The notes below the pieces were generated by a model. It did not search any database, had not been told where the DNA came from, and saw nothing but the letters and a program-made list of their open reading frames with translations. This document shows positions 36,510 through 48,141 of a DNA stretch of 64,000 nt, piece by piece (position 1 is the stretch's first letter; every line of letters starts with the position of its first letter). The position numbers were made by a program, and so were the translations under genes. The DNA is from Alteromonas hispanica (GTDB taxonomy: Bacteria; Pseudomonadota; Gammaproteobacteria; Enterobacterales; Alteromonadaceae): NCBI RefSeq assembly GCF_010500915.1, contig NZ_JAAAWP010000007.1, positions 1 to 64,000 on the forward strand. Direction: 5' to 3'.

Positions 36510-37130
36510 ATGAAACGTACAATACTATCTATGATTATTGCTACATCAGTGTCAACGGCTGCTTTTGCAGGTGACATGAACTCAAATAGCCAAACAGATA
36601 ACGCATGGGAAGAAGGCGCCAAAGACGCATGGATTGATGGCAAGGCTGAAGCTACGCTGCTGTTCAATGGCAACCTTGATTCCTTTGACATTAATACAGA
36701 CGTTAAAAACGGCGACGTTATTTTAACGGGTAAAGTAGAAAACTCAGTGGACAAAAAGCTTGCTGAAGAACTAGTCGCCAACATTGACGGCGTGATGTCA
36801 GTAGATAACAAACTTACCGTTATCGAAGACAGAGATATGGATTCGATGACCTCTAAAATGTCTGACGACATGGAAGAGGGCTACGAGGAAGGTGCCAGTG
36901 AGCTGACGGATGCTAAAATTTCGACCGTGGTAAAAACAAGGTTACTTATGGATACCGACATTTCTGGTTTTGACATTGATGTAGATGTAGAAAACGGTGT
37001 CGTTACCTTAACAGGTACAGTTGACTCTGACGCTGAAGAAGACTTAGCGATTGAGATTGCTAAAAATGCTTCTGACGTGAAAGACGTAGAGAACAACCTG
37101 ACAGTAGTCACAGAAACAGCGATGAACTAA
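36510..37130 (+). CDS. Periplasmic protein with two BON domains (OsmY-like)
   Basis: Starting at the ATG at 36510 behind a strong AAAGGAGAAA ribosome site, this is a 206-residue exported protein with a signal peptide (about 1-21, ending AAFAG). Two BON domains follow. The first is about residues 45-115, with GDVILTGKVENSVDKKLAEE. The second is about 135-205, with VENGVVTLTGTVDSDAEEDL. The two copies share the alpha-beta-beta pattern and the hallmark Gly in each strand turn. OsmY-type proteins are periplasmic, osmotically or stationary-phase induced, and act as chaperones or envelope-protecting proteins. The protein is very acidic, typical for a marine periplasmic protein. A shared terminator closes it. 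Confidence 0.9.
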   Translation: MKRTILSMIIATSVSTAAFAGDMNSNSQTDNAWEEGAKDAWIDGKAEATLLFNGNLDSFDINTDVKNGDVILTGKVENSVDKKLAEELVANIDGVMSVDNKLTVIEDRDMDSMTSKMSDDMEEGYEEGASELTDAKISTVVKTRLLMDTDISGFDIDVDVENGVVTLTGTVDSDAEEDLAIEIAKNASDVKDVENNLTVVTETAMN

Positions 37131-37179
37131 TTGGTTCATAGTCTGAGCCAGTACATCTGAGCTTATACATCTAAACAGC

Positions 37180-37206
37180 AAAAAGGGGCTTTAGCCCCTT
37201 TTTTGT
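37180..37206. terminator. Bidirectional terminator between BON gene and pyk
   Basis: A 10-bp stem (37180-37189 with 37194-37203), TTTA loop, with T runs on both strands. It ends the two convergent transcripts. Confidence 0.9.
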
Positions 37207-37268
37207 TGGTCTGAGTTGCTAGCACGTCTTTTGCAAAAACGTTACTGCATCAACTGCCAGATAGCTGG

Positions 37269-38705
37269 TTATTCTACGTCAACCACCTTCAGCGTGTTTG
37301 TAGCGCCCACTTTTTCCATCTCATCACCGTAAGTCAGAATAATACTGTCGCCACTTTCAACAAGTCCTTTTTCTTTTAAACACGCCACTACATCGTGTTT
37401 AAGCTGACCTGGTTCGCTGTTAGATGAATCGAAAAATATTGGCTTAACGCCACGGTAAAGTGCCATGGCATTCAGTGTAGATTCGTGACGTGACATTGCG
37501 ATAATAGGAAGTGATGTTGTAATACGCGACATAAGTTTGGGGGTATTACCACTTTCTGTTAACCCAACAATGGCCTTTATGCTTGGCAAGTGGTTAGCAG
37601 CATATACCGCAGACAGGGCGATGGATTCACTGGTAGATGAAAACTGCTGATCCATGCGGTGCTTTGAAATTTTAACGCTTGGATGTGTCTCTGCACCCTC
37701 ACATACTCTAGCCATGGCTTCAACAGTTTCAATAGGGAAGCTACCCGCAGCAGTTTCTGCTGACAGCATAACCGCATCGGTACCATCAAGTACGGCATTG
37801 GCTACGTCCATTACCTCAGCACGAGTTGGCATTGGGCTATCTATCATCGATTCCATCATTTGCGTTGCTGTAATAACAACTTTGTTCAACTGGCGAGAGC
37901 GCGCAATAAGCTTTTTCTGTACGCCAACGAGTTCAGCGTCACCAATTTCAACACCCAGATCGCCGCGTGCTACCATAACTGCGTCAGACGCACTGATAAT
38001 GTCGGTAATCGCTTCATCTGTTGCAACGGTTTCGGCACGCTCAACTTTTGCACAAATTTTCGCGTGACAGCCTGCTGCTTCTGCAAGTTCACGGGCATAA
38101 TTTAGGTCTGCGCCACTTCTTGGGAATGAAACCGCTAGGTAATCTACGCCAATGAGCGCCGCTGTTTTTATGTCTTGTTTATCTTTCTCTGTAAGAGCTT
38201 CAGCCGATAGACCGCCGCCCTGACGATTGATTCCTTTATTGTTAGACAGCTTGCCACCAACGGTGACTTCAGTAATGACTTTTCGACCTTCTACACCTGT
38301 GACCTTTAATTGAATTCGGCCGTCGTCCAGCAGCAAAATGTCGCCTGCAGAGACATCGTCGGGAAGGGCTTTATAATCTATACCTACTTTATCTACAGTG
38401 CCGGCATCTCTTTCTAGTTCTGCGTCGAGCACGAAGGTTGCGCCGATATTTAAGTGAACAGCACCATCAACAAATCTTGCTACACGAATTTTTGGTCCTT
38501 GCAAATCACCCAAAATAGCAACGTACTTACCCAAGCTTTTAGCAGCTTCGCGAACGCGTTTAGCACGCTCAATGTGGTCTTCTGCTTGGCCGTGAGAAAA
38601 GTTCATGCGAACCGTATTTGCTCCGGCTGCAATAAGTGCTTTAATTTTTTCAAGTGAATCTGTTGAGGGGCCTAATGTGGCAAGAATTTTGGTTCTTCTA
38701 GTCAT
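37269..38705 (-). CDS. pyk: Pyruvate kinase
   Basis: Converts phosphoenolpyruvate and ADP to pyruvate and ATP, the last step of glycolysis and the Entner-Doudoroff route. The 478 residues match the PykA (type II) length. [14 protein letters not shown] starts the TIM barrel; [19 protein letters not shown] and [13 protein letters not shown] carry catalytic residues, and ATQMMESM follows. The B domain and C-terminal allosteric domain are present. The ATG follows a GACGGAA ribosome site. It is on the minus strand downstream of hexR. Two HexR-like palindromes lie 80-175 bp upstream, so HexR control of pyk is probable. Confidence 0.96.
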   Translation of the reverse strand: MTRRTKILATLGPSTDSLEKIKALIAAGANTVRMNFSHGQAEDHIERAKRVREAAKSLGKYVAILGDLQGPKIRVARFVDGAVHLNIGATFVLDAELERDAGTVDKVGIDYKALPDDVSAGDILLLDDGRIQLKVTGVEGRKVITEVTVGGKLSNNKGINRQGGGLSAEALTEKDKQDIKTAALIGVDYLAVSFPRSGADLNYARELAEAAGCHAKICAKVERAETVATDEAITDIISASDAVMVARGDLGVEIGDAELVGVQKKLIARSRQLNKVVITATQMMESMIDSPMPTRAEVMDVANAVLDGTDAVMLSAETAAGSFPIETVEAMARVCEGAETHPSVKISKHRMDQQFSSTSESIALSAVYAANHLPSIKAIVGLTESGNTPKLMSRITTSLPIIAMSRHESTLNAMALYRGVKPIFFDSSNSEPGQLKHDVVACLKEKGLVESGDSIILTYGDEMEKVGATNTLKVVDVE

Positions 38706-38783
38706 GGGATTCCGTCGCTGCTTCTTTTATAGAAAAGATAAGTAAGTCGAATACGCTAACACACTGATGTTGTAATCGCTTTA

Positions 38784-38798
38784 CGTAATTTTATTACA
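38784..38798. promoter_or_regulatory. HexR-like operator, pyk proximal
   Basis: CGTAATTTTATTACA matches the HexR consensus TGTARTWWWMTTACA except at the first base, and its core GTAATTTTATTAC is a perfect palindrome. It lies 79 bp upstream of the pyk start codon. Confidence 0.75.
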
Positions 38799-38865
38799 GA
38801 ATAGTAGTTTATTTTGACAAAAATGTGAATGAAAGAAAGAAAAACGCTGCACTGGCTCGACCAGT

Positions 38866-38880
38866 TGTAGTGAAATTACT
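38866..38880. promoter_or_regulatory. HexR-like operator, pyk distal
   Basis: TGTAGTGAAATTACT matches the HexR consensus at about 13 of 15 positions. It is 161 bp upstream of pyk, near the end of hexR. Confidence 0.55.
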
Positions 38881-39035
38881 TACAATTTTTGACCAAAATG
38901 GATAAATAAGGCGAGAAAATGCTCAATAATCGCAACGTTTTCAATGTAGAGACTTTTTTAAATTATAGGGCACAGACGCCGTTAAGCAAGCTCACTAATA
39001 TGCAATATCACTGAGTAGGGCTTGCATTTCTAACG

Positions 39036-39887
39036 CTACCCATCTCGCTTTTCGTATCGAGAGCCGCGCAGAGTATCTTTTACCCGTTTTAAATTCTCTC
39101 TAAATTTGTTGCCTCTGCGAAGTGTGAAACCCGTTGCGAGCACATCGATTAGCGTTAATTGCGCAATACGTGATGCCATGGGCATATACATGTCGGTGTC
39201 TTCTGGTACTTCAAGAGAAAGCACATAACTACATTCTTGTGCTAACGGACTATCTGCAGAGGTTATACCCACCACAGTTGCGTCGTTCATGCGAGATATT
39301 TGGGCAATCTCGACCAAACTTTTGGTTCTGCCGGTGTGACTAATGAGAACAACGACATCGCCAGCCGAGCAATTCATACAGCTCATTCGCTGCATTAAGA
39401 TATCTTCAAAATAAACCACTGGAACATTGAAGCGAAAGAATTTGTTTAATGCATCGTGGGCGACAGATGCAGAGGCGCCAAGGCCAAAGAATGAAATCTT
39501 CTGCGCTTGTGTCAACAGGTCAACAACTCGGTTTACCACGTTTACGTCTATCGACTGTCTCGCCACTTCAAGAGACGCCATGGTCGATTCGAAAATCTTA
39601 TTGGTATACTCATCTGGGCTGTCGTTCTCATCGACATGACGGTTTACGTATGGAGTACCGTTGGCTAAGCTTTGTGCTAAATGCAATTTAAAATCTGGGA
39701 AGCCCTTAGTGTCTAGCCTGCGGCAAAAACGATTTACGGTAGGCTCACTCACATCCGACATTTTCGCCAGCGTTGCTATACTTGAATGAATGGCGGTCTG
39801 GGGGTTGGCAAGTATGATCTCGGCAACCTTCTTTTCTGATTTGCTAAATGCGGCTTTATTTTGTGTGATTTTTTCTAAAATGTTCAT
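39036..39887 (-). CDS. hexR: HexR transcriptional regulator (RpiR family)
   Basis: A 283-residue repressor of the RpiR/MurR family that controls central sugar metabolism and is released by 2-keto-3-deoxy-6-phosphogluconate. The N-terminal helix-turn-helix (about 1-75) contains VAEIILANPQTAIHSSIATL and then MSDVSEPTVNRFCRRLDTKG. The C-terminal SIS domain (about 115-260) has KISFFGLGASASVAHDALNK and VVLISHTGRTKSLVE, the phosphosugar site. It diverges from zwf over 283 bp that hold HexR-like palindromes, so it probably represses both the zwf operon and itself, plus pyk and gapA. Confidence 0.94.
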   Translation of the reverse strand: MNILEKITQNKAAFSKSEKKVAEIILANPQTAIHSSIATLAKMSDVSEPTVNRFCRRLDTKGFPDFKLHLAQSLANGTPYVNRHVDENDSPDEYTNKIFESTMASLEVARQSIDVNVVNRVVDLLTQAQKISFFGLGASASVAHDALNKFFRFNVPVVYFEDILMQRMSCMNCSAGDVVVLISHTGRTKSLVEIAQISRMNDATVVGITSADSPLAQECSYVLSLEVPEDTDMYMPMASRIAQLTLIDVLATGFTLRRGNKFRENLKRVKDTLRGSRYEKRDG

Positions 39888-39968
39888 ACAGATACGACAA
39901 GTAATTGGCCCAGATTGTTCTAATGTACATCGTAATACTACTCAATGTGAAACCTATGACAAGGAAAA

Positions 39969-39983
39969 TGTAATTTTTTGACA
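39969..39983. promoter_or_regulatory. Weak HexR-like site in the hexR-zwf intergenic region
   Basis: TGTAATTTTTTGACA keeps the outer half-site and about 13 of 15 consensus bases. It is 82 bp upstream of hexR and could serve autoregulation. Confidence 0.45.
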
Positions 39984-40063
39984 TTTTTTATGTTTTGTTT
40001 GCCATTGAGATACCCTAAAATCCATCGATAACGAAAGAATTTCAACTTGTAGTTTGTTGAAGT

Positions 40064-40078
40064 TGTAATTTTACTACA
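40064..40078. promoter_or_regulatory. HexR operator upstream of zwf
   Basis: TGTAATTTTACTACA fits the HexR consensus at nearly every position and lies 93 bp before the zwf start. It is the best operator in the window. Confidence 0.8.
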
Positions 40079-40170
40079 TTTGGTGTTAACTATACGGTAA
40101 TAATAGTCGTTAGTGTTGTAAATAAAGAACCAGCACGACACGTACATACACATACAAAAGGTCGACGAAT

Positions 40171-41664
40171 ATGGTATTGGAGAATTCCTACGAGCCCTGC
40201 GATTTTGTACTTTTCGGTACATTGGGCGATCTTTCACGACGCAAGCTGTTGCCATCACTTTATCAGCTTGAAAAAGCGAATTTAATGCATCCTGAAACGA
40301 CAATTGTAGGTGTAGCTCGCCACGATATGTCGCTAGAGGACTACGTTGACGAAGTTCATTCAAACCTGGTGAAATTCGGCGAGCAAGACTTGTGCGAAGC
40401 AACATGGGAAAGAATGAAGGCTCGACTTCACTATGCCTGTGTTGATATGAAAAACGTTGATAGCTATTGCGTTTTAGACGATCACGTAGATCCCACGCGC
40501 ACCATGGTTTGCTACTTAGCAACGCCTCCTGCCATTTATGGGGATATTTGCCGCGGATTACACAGTTGTAAAATCATCGATTCAAGCGTTCGCGTGGTGC
40601 TTGAAAAGCCGATTGGTCACGATCTTGCGTCTTCAAAAGTGATTAACGAGCAAGTTGCTGAATATTTTGACGAGAAGCAGATTTATCGTATCGACCATTA
40701 CCTGGGCAAAGAAACTGTTCTTAACCTAGTGTCTCTTCGTTTTGCTAACTCAATCTTTGCGACTAACTGGGATCACAACTGCATTGACCACGTTCAAATA
40801 TCAGTTGCTGAGTCTGTAGGTATTGAAGGCCGTTGGGGTTATTTCGATGACGCCGGACAAATGCGCGACATGGTTCAAAACCACTTGCTTCAAATTTTGA
40901 GTTTGGTTGCCATGGAGCCGCCTACCACACTAGACGCAGACAGCATTCGTGATGAAAAGTTGAAGGTACTTAAAGCACTGCGTCCTATTAATGCTTCTAA
41001 CATTAATGAAAGCATCGTTCGCGGCCAATATACCGCTGGGTTTGTAAAAGGTGAAGAAGTACCTGGTTACCTAGAAGAAGAAGGCGCGAACACGCAAAGT
41101 AAAACAGAAACATTCGTTGCTATTAAAGCGGAAATTGACAACTGGCGTTGGGCGGGGGTGCCTTTTTACCTTCGCACGGGTAAACGCATGCCAAACAAGG
41201 TAAGTGAAGTTGTTATTTACTTTAAGCGTCAGCCTCATAACTTATTTGGCGATAGCTTTAAGAATCTACCGCCTAATAAACTGGTTATACGTCTGCAGCC
41301 AGATGAGGGTGTTGAGATAACCGTAATGAATAAGGTTCCTGGTCTCACCAACTCTGGTTCTATGGACCTTCAAAAGTCGAAGCTAAACCTAAGTTTTTCT
41401 GAGGCATTTGCCGATGAGCGCATTCCTGACGCCTATGAAAAATTATTGCTTGAGGTGATGTTAGGCAACCAGGCGCTGTTTGTTCGTCGCGACGAAATAG
41501 AGCAAGCGTGGACATGGGTAGACTCAATACTCGACGCATGGAAAACATCAAGTGAGCCACCAGAACCTTATCAAGCAGGCACCTGGGGACCAGTCGACTC
41601 TATTGGTTTGTTAGCAAGAGCAAACCGTAGTTGGTATGAAAGCAAGACGGTGAAGAAGAAGTAA
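40171..41664 (+). CDS. zwf: Glucose-6-phosphate 1-dehydrogenase
   Basis: Oxidises glucose 6-phosphate to 6-phosphogluconolactone, making NADPH; entry to both the Entner-Doudoroff and oxidative pentose phosphate routes. The 497 residues match the family. The coenzyme motif reads FGTLGDLSRRKL (about residues 15-26) and the substrate/catalytic motif RIDHYLGKE starts at R173, with D175, H176 and K180. The downstream catalytic His is in the QNHLLQIL segment. First gene of zwf-pgl-edd-glk-eda, divergent from hexR; pgl starts one base after its stop. Confidence 0.97.
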   Translation: MVLENSYEPCDFVLFGTLGDLSRRKLLPSLYQLEKANLMHPETTIVGVARHDMSLEDYVDEVHSNLVKFGEQDLCEATWERMKARLHYACVDMKNVDSYCVLDDHVDPTRTMVCYLATPPAIYGDICRGLHSCKIIDSSVRVVLEKPIGHDLASSKVINEQVAEYFDEKQIYRIDHYLGKETVLNLVSLRFANSIFATNWDHNCIDHVQISVAESVGIEGRWGYFDDAGQMRDMVQNHLLQILSLVAMEPPTTLDADSIRDEKLKVLKALRPINASNINESIVRGQYTAGFVKGEEVPGYLEEEGANTQSKTETFVAIKAEIDNWRWAGVPFYLRTGKRMPNKVSEVVIYFKRQPHNLFGDSFKNLPPNKLVIRLQPDEGVEITVMNKVPGLTNSGSMDLQKSKLNLSFSEAFADERIPDAYEKLLLEVMLGNQALFVRRDEIEQAWTWVDSILDAWKTSSEPPEPYQAGTWGPVDSIGLLARANRSWYESKTVKKK

Positions 41665-41665
41665 T

Positions 41666-42358
41666 ATGGCATTAACTACATTATCATTCGAAAGTCCTGA
41701 TGCACTTACCAATGCATTTGCAGAAGACCTAGTTAGTATTTTAGAAACCGGAATTAAAACACGCGGTAGAGCCTCTTTGGTTGTCAGCGGTGGACGTACG
41801 CCCTTAGCGTTGTTCAAGCAGTTGAGCAACACTGACTTACCGTGGGATAAAGTGGACATTACCCTTGCCGACGAGCGTTGGGTGAGTGAAGACCACGAAG
41901 CAAGTAACACTAGCTTGGTTAAAAACAACCTGATCCAAAATAAGGCTGCAGCAGCCCGTTTTGTGGAGTTAAGAAGCGATGTTGAAGATGCTAACGACGG
42001 CATTAACCTTGCCGAGCGTCACTTAGCCAGTATGTCTCAACCATTCGATGCACTTATTCTTGGAATGGGTGAAGATGGTCACACTGCCTCGCTTTTTCCG
42101 TGTTCTGAACAGGTTAAAGACGGCCTGGACATGAGTAGCGGTCGTACATGTATCGCTGTTCAACCAACAACAGCACCTCATCAACGCATATCGTTGACAC
42201 TCCCCGCACTACTTAATAGCAGACATATTTTTTTGCACCTTACAGGTGAGAAGAAAAAACAGGTACTACTCGATGCTATCGACAATGCCACCGAAGCGCA
42301 AAAGCCTATCACTGCGGTTGTAAACAGAGCACCGGTTACACTGATGTGGGCGCCATAG
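41666..42358 (+). CDS. pgl: 6-phosphogluconolactonase
   Basis: Hydrolyses 6-phosphoglucono-delta-lactone to 6-phosphogluconate. The 230-residue protein is of the DevB/Pgl type (not the YbhE beta-propeller). Typical motifs are [16 protein letters not shown] (substrate loop), [11 protein letters not shown] and [16 protein letters not shown], with the catalytic His in the last. It starts one base after the zwf stop, and edd follows after 10 bp, so expression is coupled. Confidence 0.96.
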   Translation: MALTTLSFESPDALTNAFAEDLVSILETGIKTRGRASLVVSGGRTPLALFKQLSNTDLPWDKVDITLADERWVSEDHEASNTSLVKNNLIQNKAAAARFVELRSDVEDANDGINLAERHLASMSQPFDALILGMGEDGHTASLFPCSEQVKDGLDMSSGRTCIAVQPTTAPHQRISLTLPALLNSRHIFLHLTGEKKKQVLLDAIDNATEAQKPITAVVNRAPVTLMWAP

Positions 42359-42368
42359 GAGACGAAAA

Positions 42369-44195
42369 ATGAATCCAAAAATTGCAGAAGTTACGCAACG
42401 TATTATCGAGCGTAGTAAAGAAACGCGAAAAGCGTATTTAGAAAAAATTGAAAAGGCGCGCCGTCAGGGGCCTCATCGTGGCGTATTATCGTGCGGTAAC
42501 CTTGCTCACGGCTTCGCAGCATGCGGCACAGAAGAAAAAAGTGACTTGCGTTCGATGACCAAAGCCAATGTCGCTATCATTTCGTCATATAACGATATGC
42601 TTTCGGCTCATCAGCCATACGAGACATACCCTGCGATAATCAAACAGGCCATTAAAGAAGTAGGCAGTGTTGCTCAGTTCGCAGGTGGTGTTCCGGCTAT
42701 GTGTGACGGTGTCACGCAAGGTCAGGCGGGCATGGATCTTAGCCTAATGAGTCGCGATAATATCGCTCAAGCAGCAGCGGTAGCGCTATCGCACAACATG
42801 TTCGACAGTGCCATGATGCTAGGTATTTGTGACAAAATCGTACCTGGGCTACTTATGGGGGCGTTAACCTTTGGTCACTTACCAACGGTATTTGTTCCTG
42901 CTGGCCCTATGCCTTCTGGCTTACCTAACAAAGAGAAAGCCCGTGTTCGTCAAGAATTTGCCGAGGGTAAAGTTGGTCGTGACGCATTATTAGAAGCGGA
43001 ATCTCAGTCTTATCATTCAGCGGGAACCTGTACTTTCTACGGTACTGCTAACTCTAATCAGTTAGTCGTTGAAATGATGGGGCTTCACTTGCCGGGTTCA
43101 TCGTTTGTCAATCCTGGTACACCGCTTCGTGAGGCGCTTACAAAAGCTGCAGCAGTACAGGCGACGCGTCTTACTGACTTAGGTGAAAATTACACGCCTA
43201 TTGGTCATATCGTTGATGCCAAGGCGATTGTGAATGGTCTTGTCGGCTTGCTGGCAACAGGTGGTTCTACTAACCACACTATGCATTTAATTGCAGTTGC
43301 ACGCTCAGCAGGTTACATCGTCAATTGGGATGACTTCTCAGATATCTCAAATGCAGTGCCGCTTCTTACTCGAATTTACCCTAATGGCTCTGCAGATATT
43401 AACCATTTTGTTGCTGCTGGTGGTATGTCGTTACTTATGAAGCAGTTGCTTGATGCTGGCTTGCTTCACAACGACGTTAAAACTATTTGTGGTGAAGGCT
43501 TAGACTTTTACACCAAAGAGCCAAGACTGATTGACGGCGAACTAGAATGGCGAGATGGCGCAAGCGAATCTCACGATAAAGAAGTACTCGCTAGCGTGGA
43601 TGCACCGTTTAAGCCAGATGGTGGTTTAAGTGTACTAGATGGCAACTTGGGCCGCGGAGTGATTAAAACCTCAGCGCTACGCACGCCACACTGCACCTTA
43701 AAAGCGCCTGCGGTAGTTTTTGAAGATCAGTTTGAACTAGATGCTGCGTTTAAAGAAGGCAAATTGGACAAAGACTGTATCGTTGTAGTGCGTTTCCAGG
43801 GGCCTTCAGCCATTGGTATGCCTGAACTACACCGTTTAACGCCGCCGCTAGGTGTTTTGCAAGATAAAGGGTTTAAGGTTGCCTTGGTAACCGATGGTCG
43901 TATGTCTGGAGCGTCGGGTAAAGTGCCCGCTGCTATTCATGTTACCCCTGAAGCATATAAAGGTGGCTTGCTAGCGAAGGTTCAAAACGACGATATCATT
44001 GAGCTAAACACACAAACAGGTGCGCTTACGCTGCACGTTGATGAAGAGACATTAGCAGCTCGTGAAGCAGCGCCTGCTAACTTAGCAAATCACCATGTTG
44101 GTATGGGACGTGAAATGTTCGCAGGCATGCGCGCTATTCTCACGGGGGCAGAAGAAGGAGCATGCTCTTTATTCTATACCCAGGAGCAAGCGTAA
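42369..44195 (+). CDS. edd: Phosphogluconate dehydratase
   Basis: An iron-sulfur enzyme of the IlvD/Edd family that dehydrates 6-phosphogluconate to 2-keto-3-deoxy-6-phosphogluconate (KDPG), the first Entner-Doudoroff step and the source of HexR's inducer. At 608 residues it is full length. Cluster-binding Cys residues are likely in [12 protein letters not shown] and [34 protein letters not shown] is the family signature (split here as [12 protein letters not shown] and [10 protein letters not shown]). It follows pgl by 10 bp; its TAA overlaps the glk ATG by one base. Confidence 0.97.
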   Translation: MNPKIAEVTQRIIERSKETRKAYLEKIEKARRQGPHRGVLSCGNLAHGFAACGTEEKSDLRSMTKANVAIISSYNDMLSAHQPYETYPAIIKQAIKEVGSVAQFAGGVPAMCDGVTQGQAGMDLSLMSRDNIAQAAAVALSHNMFDSAMMLGICDKIVPGLLMGALTFGHLPTVFVPAGPMPSGLPNKEKARVRQEFAEGKVGRDALLEAESQSYHSAGTCTFYGTANSNQLVVEMMGLHLPGSSFVNPGTPLREALTKAAAVQATRLTDLGENYTPIGHIVDAKAIVNGLVGLLATGGSTNHTMHLIAVARSAGYIVNWDDFSDISNAVPLLTRIYPNGSADINHFVAAGGMSLLMKQLLDAGLLHNDVKTICGEGLDFYTKEPRLIDGELEWRDGASESHDKEVLASVDAPFKPDGGLSVLDGNLGRGVIKTSALRTPHCTLKAPAVVFEDQFELDAAFKEGKLDKDCIVVVRFQGPSAIGMPELHRLTPPLGVLQDKGFKVALVTDGRMSGASGKVPAAIHVTPEAYKGGLLAKVQNDDIIELNTQTGALTLHVDEETLAAREAAPANLANHHVGMGREMFAGMRAILTGAEEGACSLFYTQEQA

Positions 44196-45148
44196 TGAGC
44201 CAGAGATTTGTGGCTGACGTTGGTGGAACGAACATTCGTCTGGCTCGGGTTACCGAGTCGGGCGTCACCGACATAAAAAAGTACATGTGCGAAGAGTTTG
44301 CAAGTATTGATCTCGCCATAGCGCAGTATTTTTCAGACATGCCTGAGGTTAGTTTTAGCGAAGGTTGCATAGCCATTGCCTGCCCAGTATTAGGCGATAA
44401 GGTTGAGATGACCAATCACAGTTGGGCATTCTCGCAAAATGCGCTAAAAGCACAGCTGAAGTTAGATGCGCTTTTTGTTATCAATGATTTTACGGCTGTG
44501 GCGCACTCACTTCCGGTACTGAGCAGTGAGCAAGTAGTTCAAGTGGGTGAAGGTACAGCTATAGAAAACGGCAATATTGCAGTTTTTGGTCCGGGAACCG
44601 GCCTTGGTGTTGAACATATCACTATGACCGATTCGGGCTGGCAAACGCTAGACGGCGAAGGCGGACATGTAGATTTCGCACCGGTCGATGAGACCGATAT
44701 AGTGGTGTGGAGACATTTGCAGGCCACGTTCTCACGAGCTTCAGCGGAAGAGGTGATGTCAGGGCGAGGTATTCTTAATATCTATACTGCGCTTGCCAAT
44801 CATGCTAAAAAGCCGGTTGAGTTTAATGAGCCAGCACAAATCACTGAGGCTGCATTAGCAGGAACCTGCGCAATTGCCGAAGCCGCTCTGCATCAATTCT
44901 GCCGAATTATGGGCAGTTTTGCGGGCAATCTAGCGCTTAATATGGCAACTACCGGTGGTATCTTCATTGGTGGTGGCATAGCAAATCGATTCCCAAAATT
45001 TATAAAGAATAGTGACTTCAGAGCTCGTTTCGAAGCTAAAGGTCAAATGAAGCACTATGTAAAAGATATCCCTACCTATTTGATAGCAGAACCCGATCAT
45101 GGCCTTTTGGGAGCAGCTGCTTATTTGAATCAAAACACAGCGAGTTAA
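44195..45148 (+). CDS. glk: Glucokinase (ROK-independent, bacterial GlkA type)
   Basis: Phosphorylates free glucose with ATP to supply Zwf. Starting at the ATG at 44195, which shares its A with the edd stop and has an AGGAG ribosome site, it has 317 residues. The family motifs are VADVGGTNIRLARV (phosphate loop), FGPGTGLGVEH, TLDGEGGHVDFAP (Glu-His) and TTGGIFIGGGIANRF. This is the E. coli Glk family. Its place between edd and eda creates a complete glucose-to-pyruvate module. An alternative start at 44162 would lie inside edd and lacks a ribosome site. Confidence 0.96.
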   Translation: MSQRFVADVGGTNIRLARVTESGVTDIKKYMCEEFASIDLAIAQYFSDMPEVSFSEGCIAIACPVLGDKVEMTNHSWAFSQNALKAQLKLDALFVINDFTAVAHSLPVLSSEQVVQVGEGTAIENGNIAVFGPGTGLGVEHITMTDSGWQTLDGEGGHVDFAPVDETDIVVWRHLQATFSRASAEEVMSGRGILNIYTALANHAKKPVEFNEPAQITEAALAGTCAIAEAALHQFCRIMGSFAGNLALNMATTGGIFIGGGIANRFPKFIKNSDFRARFEAKGQMKHYVKDIPTYLIAEPDHGLLGAAAYLNQNTAS

Positions 45149-45151
45149 ATT

Positions 45152-45796
45152 ATGACGACAAAATGGAAATACTCTCCAGAGGAAATTTTTGCGGCAGGGC
45201 CAGTGGTACCCGTACTGGTTATCAATGACGTAGAAAAAGCCGTTCCTTTGGCAAAAGCGCTGATGGCTGGTGGGATCAAAGTTCTTGAAGTAACGCTTCG
45301 TACACCAGCAGCAATAGATGTTATTAGGCGTATTGCAGAAGAGGTGCCAGATTCACTTATTGGTGCAGGAACAGTAACCAACGCTCAACAGCTTAAAGCC
45401 GTTGTGGATGCAGGTGCAAAGTTCGCAATAAGCCCAGGTATGACTGCCGACTTATTAAAAGCGGGTATGGAAGCTGAAATTCCTCTTATTCCTGGTATTT
45501 CTTCAACTTCAGACCTGATGAAAGGAAAAGACGCTGGATACACCCACATGAAATTCTTCCCTGCGGAAGCGTCTGGTGGGGTGAAAGCGATAAAATCAAT
45601 CAGTGGTCCTTTCCCTGATGTAACCTTTTGCCCAACAGGTGGTATTGGCCCTAACAATTACAATGATTACCTGTCATTGAACAATGTGAAATGTGTAGGT
45701 GGTTCGTGGTTAGCGCCTGATGATGCCATTGAATCAGGAGATTGGGACCGTATCACACAATTAGCGAAAGAGGCTGTTGCAGGCGCAAACGTCTAA
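45152..45796 (+). CDS. eda: KDPG aldolase
   Basis: A class I aldolase that splits KDPG into pyruvate and glyceraldehyde 3-phosphate; completes the pathway. The 214 residues are normal. Catalytic E46 ([11 protein letters not shown]) and Schiff-base K134 ([12 protein letters not shown]) are visible, as is the phosphate-binding PTGGIGPNN. It follows glk by 3 bp, is the last gene of the operon and is followed by a strong terminator. Confidence 0.97.
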   Translation: MTTKWKYSPEEIFAAGPVVPVLVINDVEKAVPLAKALMAGGIKVLEVTLRTPAAIDVIRRIAEEVPDSLIGAGTVTNAQQLKAVVDAGAKFAISPGMTADLLKAGMEAEIPLIPGISSTSDLMKGKDAGYTHMKFFPAEASGGVKAIKSISGPFPDVTFCPTGGIGPNNYNDYLSLNNVKCVGGSWLAPDDAIESGDWDRITQLAKEAVAGANV

Positions 45797-45822
45797 CATC
45801 CTTGTTGTAAGTCACTTATATA

Positions 45823-45848
45823 AAAACCTGCCTCTCGGCAGGTTTTTT
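45823..45848 (+). terminator. Terminator of the zwf-pgl-edd-glk-eda operon
   Basis: A 10-bp stem (45823-45832 with 45837-45846), TCTC loop and T run. Confidence 0.92.
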
Positions 45849-45893
45849 GTTTGCAGATATGCAAGTGGTGTACGAGGCGCCGATTTTTTTAAT

Positions 45894-46748
45894 CTAAGTG
45901 ATTGGGCGCACGGTTTGCACCAGTTCAGCTTTTTCACCTGGTGCAAGCTCAAGACCTTTGGTCACCGATGATTCAACGCACACCATATGGTTGTATCCAA
46001 ACGGGTCCATATCTGAAATAGACGCGGCACTTTGCCAAGGATTCCAGACAACCAACGAATCGTTGCCCTGTGAAAGCACCTCAGTAAAGTCTTTATCGTC
46101 AACTGCAATGGTTGTCTGTTTTACAGCAGATAAATGAATACGGTCTGTTTCAGCGTCGATGGTGTAGGGAGCCGGTGTCGGTTTTACGGCCCAGTCGTCT
46201 AACTTATCTTTATAATCGCCAGAAATGCCTTTTAACTCTGTGTGTTTTATATTCTCGACATGGAAATAGGTGTGAAGCGCCGTATTAAAAGAAAACGGAA
46301 TGACGCCTGTGTTTTCAGTCTCAAGACTCACTTGCAAGTTTTCGCCTACATGCACACGAAGGGACACGCTACAATCGTACTCGAAGCCCTCTGCTCGTGT
46401 AAATGAGGGCGCAAGCTCTACCGTTGTTCCCTTACTATCTTCTGTTGAATTAACGAGTTTCCATACCTGAGTGCGCAAAAATCCGTGTGAGGGAAGCTCA
46501 CCGTCATCTCTACCGTGGTCGTTGGCAAACCAAGGCCAGCAGATTGGAATTCCTCCACGAATAGGTCGCTCTCCGTTTAGATAGGCATGAGGGCTAACCC
46601 ATAAGCGTTCTTTGTTATCTGCAGCTGGAATGAAAGACAATACGTGGCCGCCAAATAAACTAATTTTTGCTGACGCGAATGCATTTTCAATATTAACGAA
46701 AGAGAGTCCATTTGACTCGCTTAGGGAGACTGAAGCTACCGGCGACAT
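45894..46748 (-). CDS. D-hexose-6-phosphate mutarotase (YeaD family)
   Basis: Speeds interconversion of alpha and beta anomers of glucose 6-phosphate, which matters because glucokinase and glycogen breakdown yield alpha anomers while Zwf uses beta. The 284-residue protein is of the galactose-mutarotase superfamily. RGGIPICWPWF, then SHGFLRTQVW with the catalytic His, and VCVESSVTKGLELAPGE with the catalytic Glu are the known YeaD motifs. Convergent with eda and tandem with gapA on the minus strand (159 bp downstream of it, after a terminator). Function fits the neighbourhood precisely. Confidence 0.92.
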   Translation of the reverse strand: MSPVASVSLSESNGLSFVNIENAFASAKISLFGGHVLSFIPAADNKERLWVSPHAYLNGERPIRGGIPICWPWFANDHGRDDGELPSHGFLRTQVWKLVNSTEDSKGTTVELAPSFTRAEGFEYDCSVSLRVHVGENLQVSLETENTGVIPFSFNTALHTYFHVENIKHTELKGISGDYKDKLDDWAVKPTPAPYTIDAETDRIHLSAVKQTTIAVDDKDFTEVLSQGNDSLVVWNPWQSAASISDMDPFGYNHMVCVESSVTKGLELAPGEKAELVQTVRPIT

Positions 46749-46818
46749 GTGTCCTCCGAGAATGATAAAAAGTATGAAAAGTCTGTGTGACGAAAAAATG
46801 AAAAATCACGCAAACAAA

Positions 46819-46847
46819 AAAGGCGTAGATTTGAATTCTACGCCTTT
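46819..46847 (-). terminator. Terminator of gapA
   Basis: An 11-bp stem (46819-46829 with 46837-46847) followed on the minus strand by six T. It separates gapA from the downstream mutarotase gene. Confidence 0.88.
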
Positions 46848-46907
46848 AGATTACCTTAACTATCAGACAAATAAAGCGTTAATGTTGCATTATTTGTCGC
46901 TAGTTAA

Positions 46908-48007
<1,100 letters not shown>

Positions 48008-48141
48008 AACAAATACTTATGCAATCGTATTCAGTTTCGTCAACGCGTAGTTTCTAGAATAATGTTAAAAAATTGTTTGTAGGCGCTTTTTAGAATTAAC
48101 TCATGCCAGCGTCTTCTGCCGAATAACAGGAATGACACACA

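Larger units (their letters stand above)
38706..39035. other. Intergenic region between hexR and pyk, with HexR-like sites
   Basis: No gene. It holds the pyk promoter and two palindromes of the HexR type (38784-38798 and 38866-38880). The hexR 3' end shows no clear terminator. Confidence 0.6.
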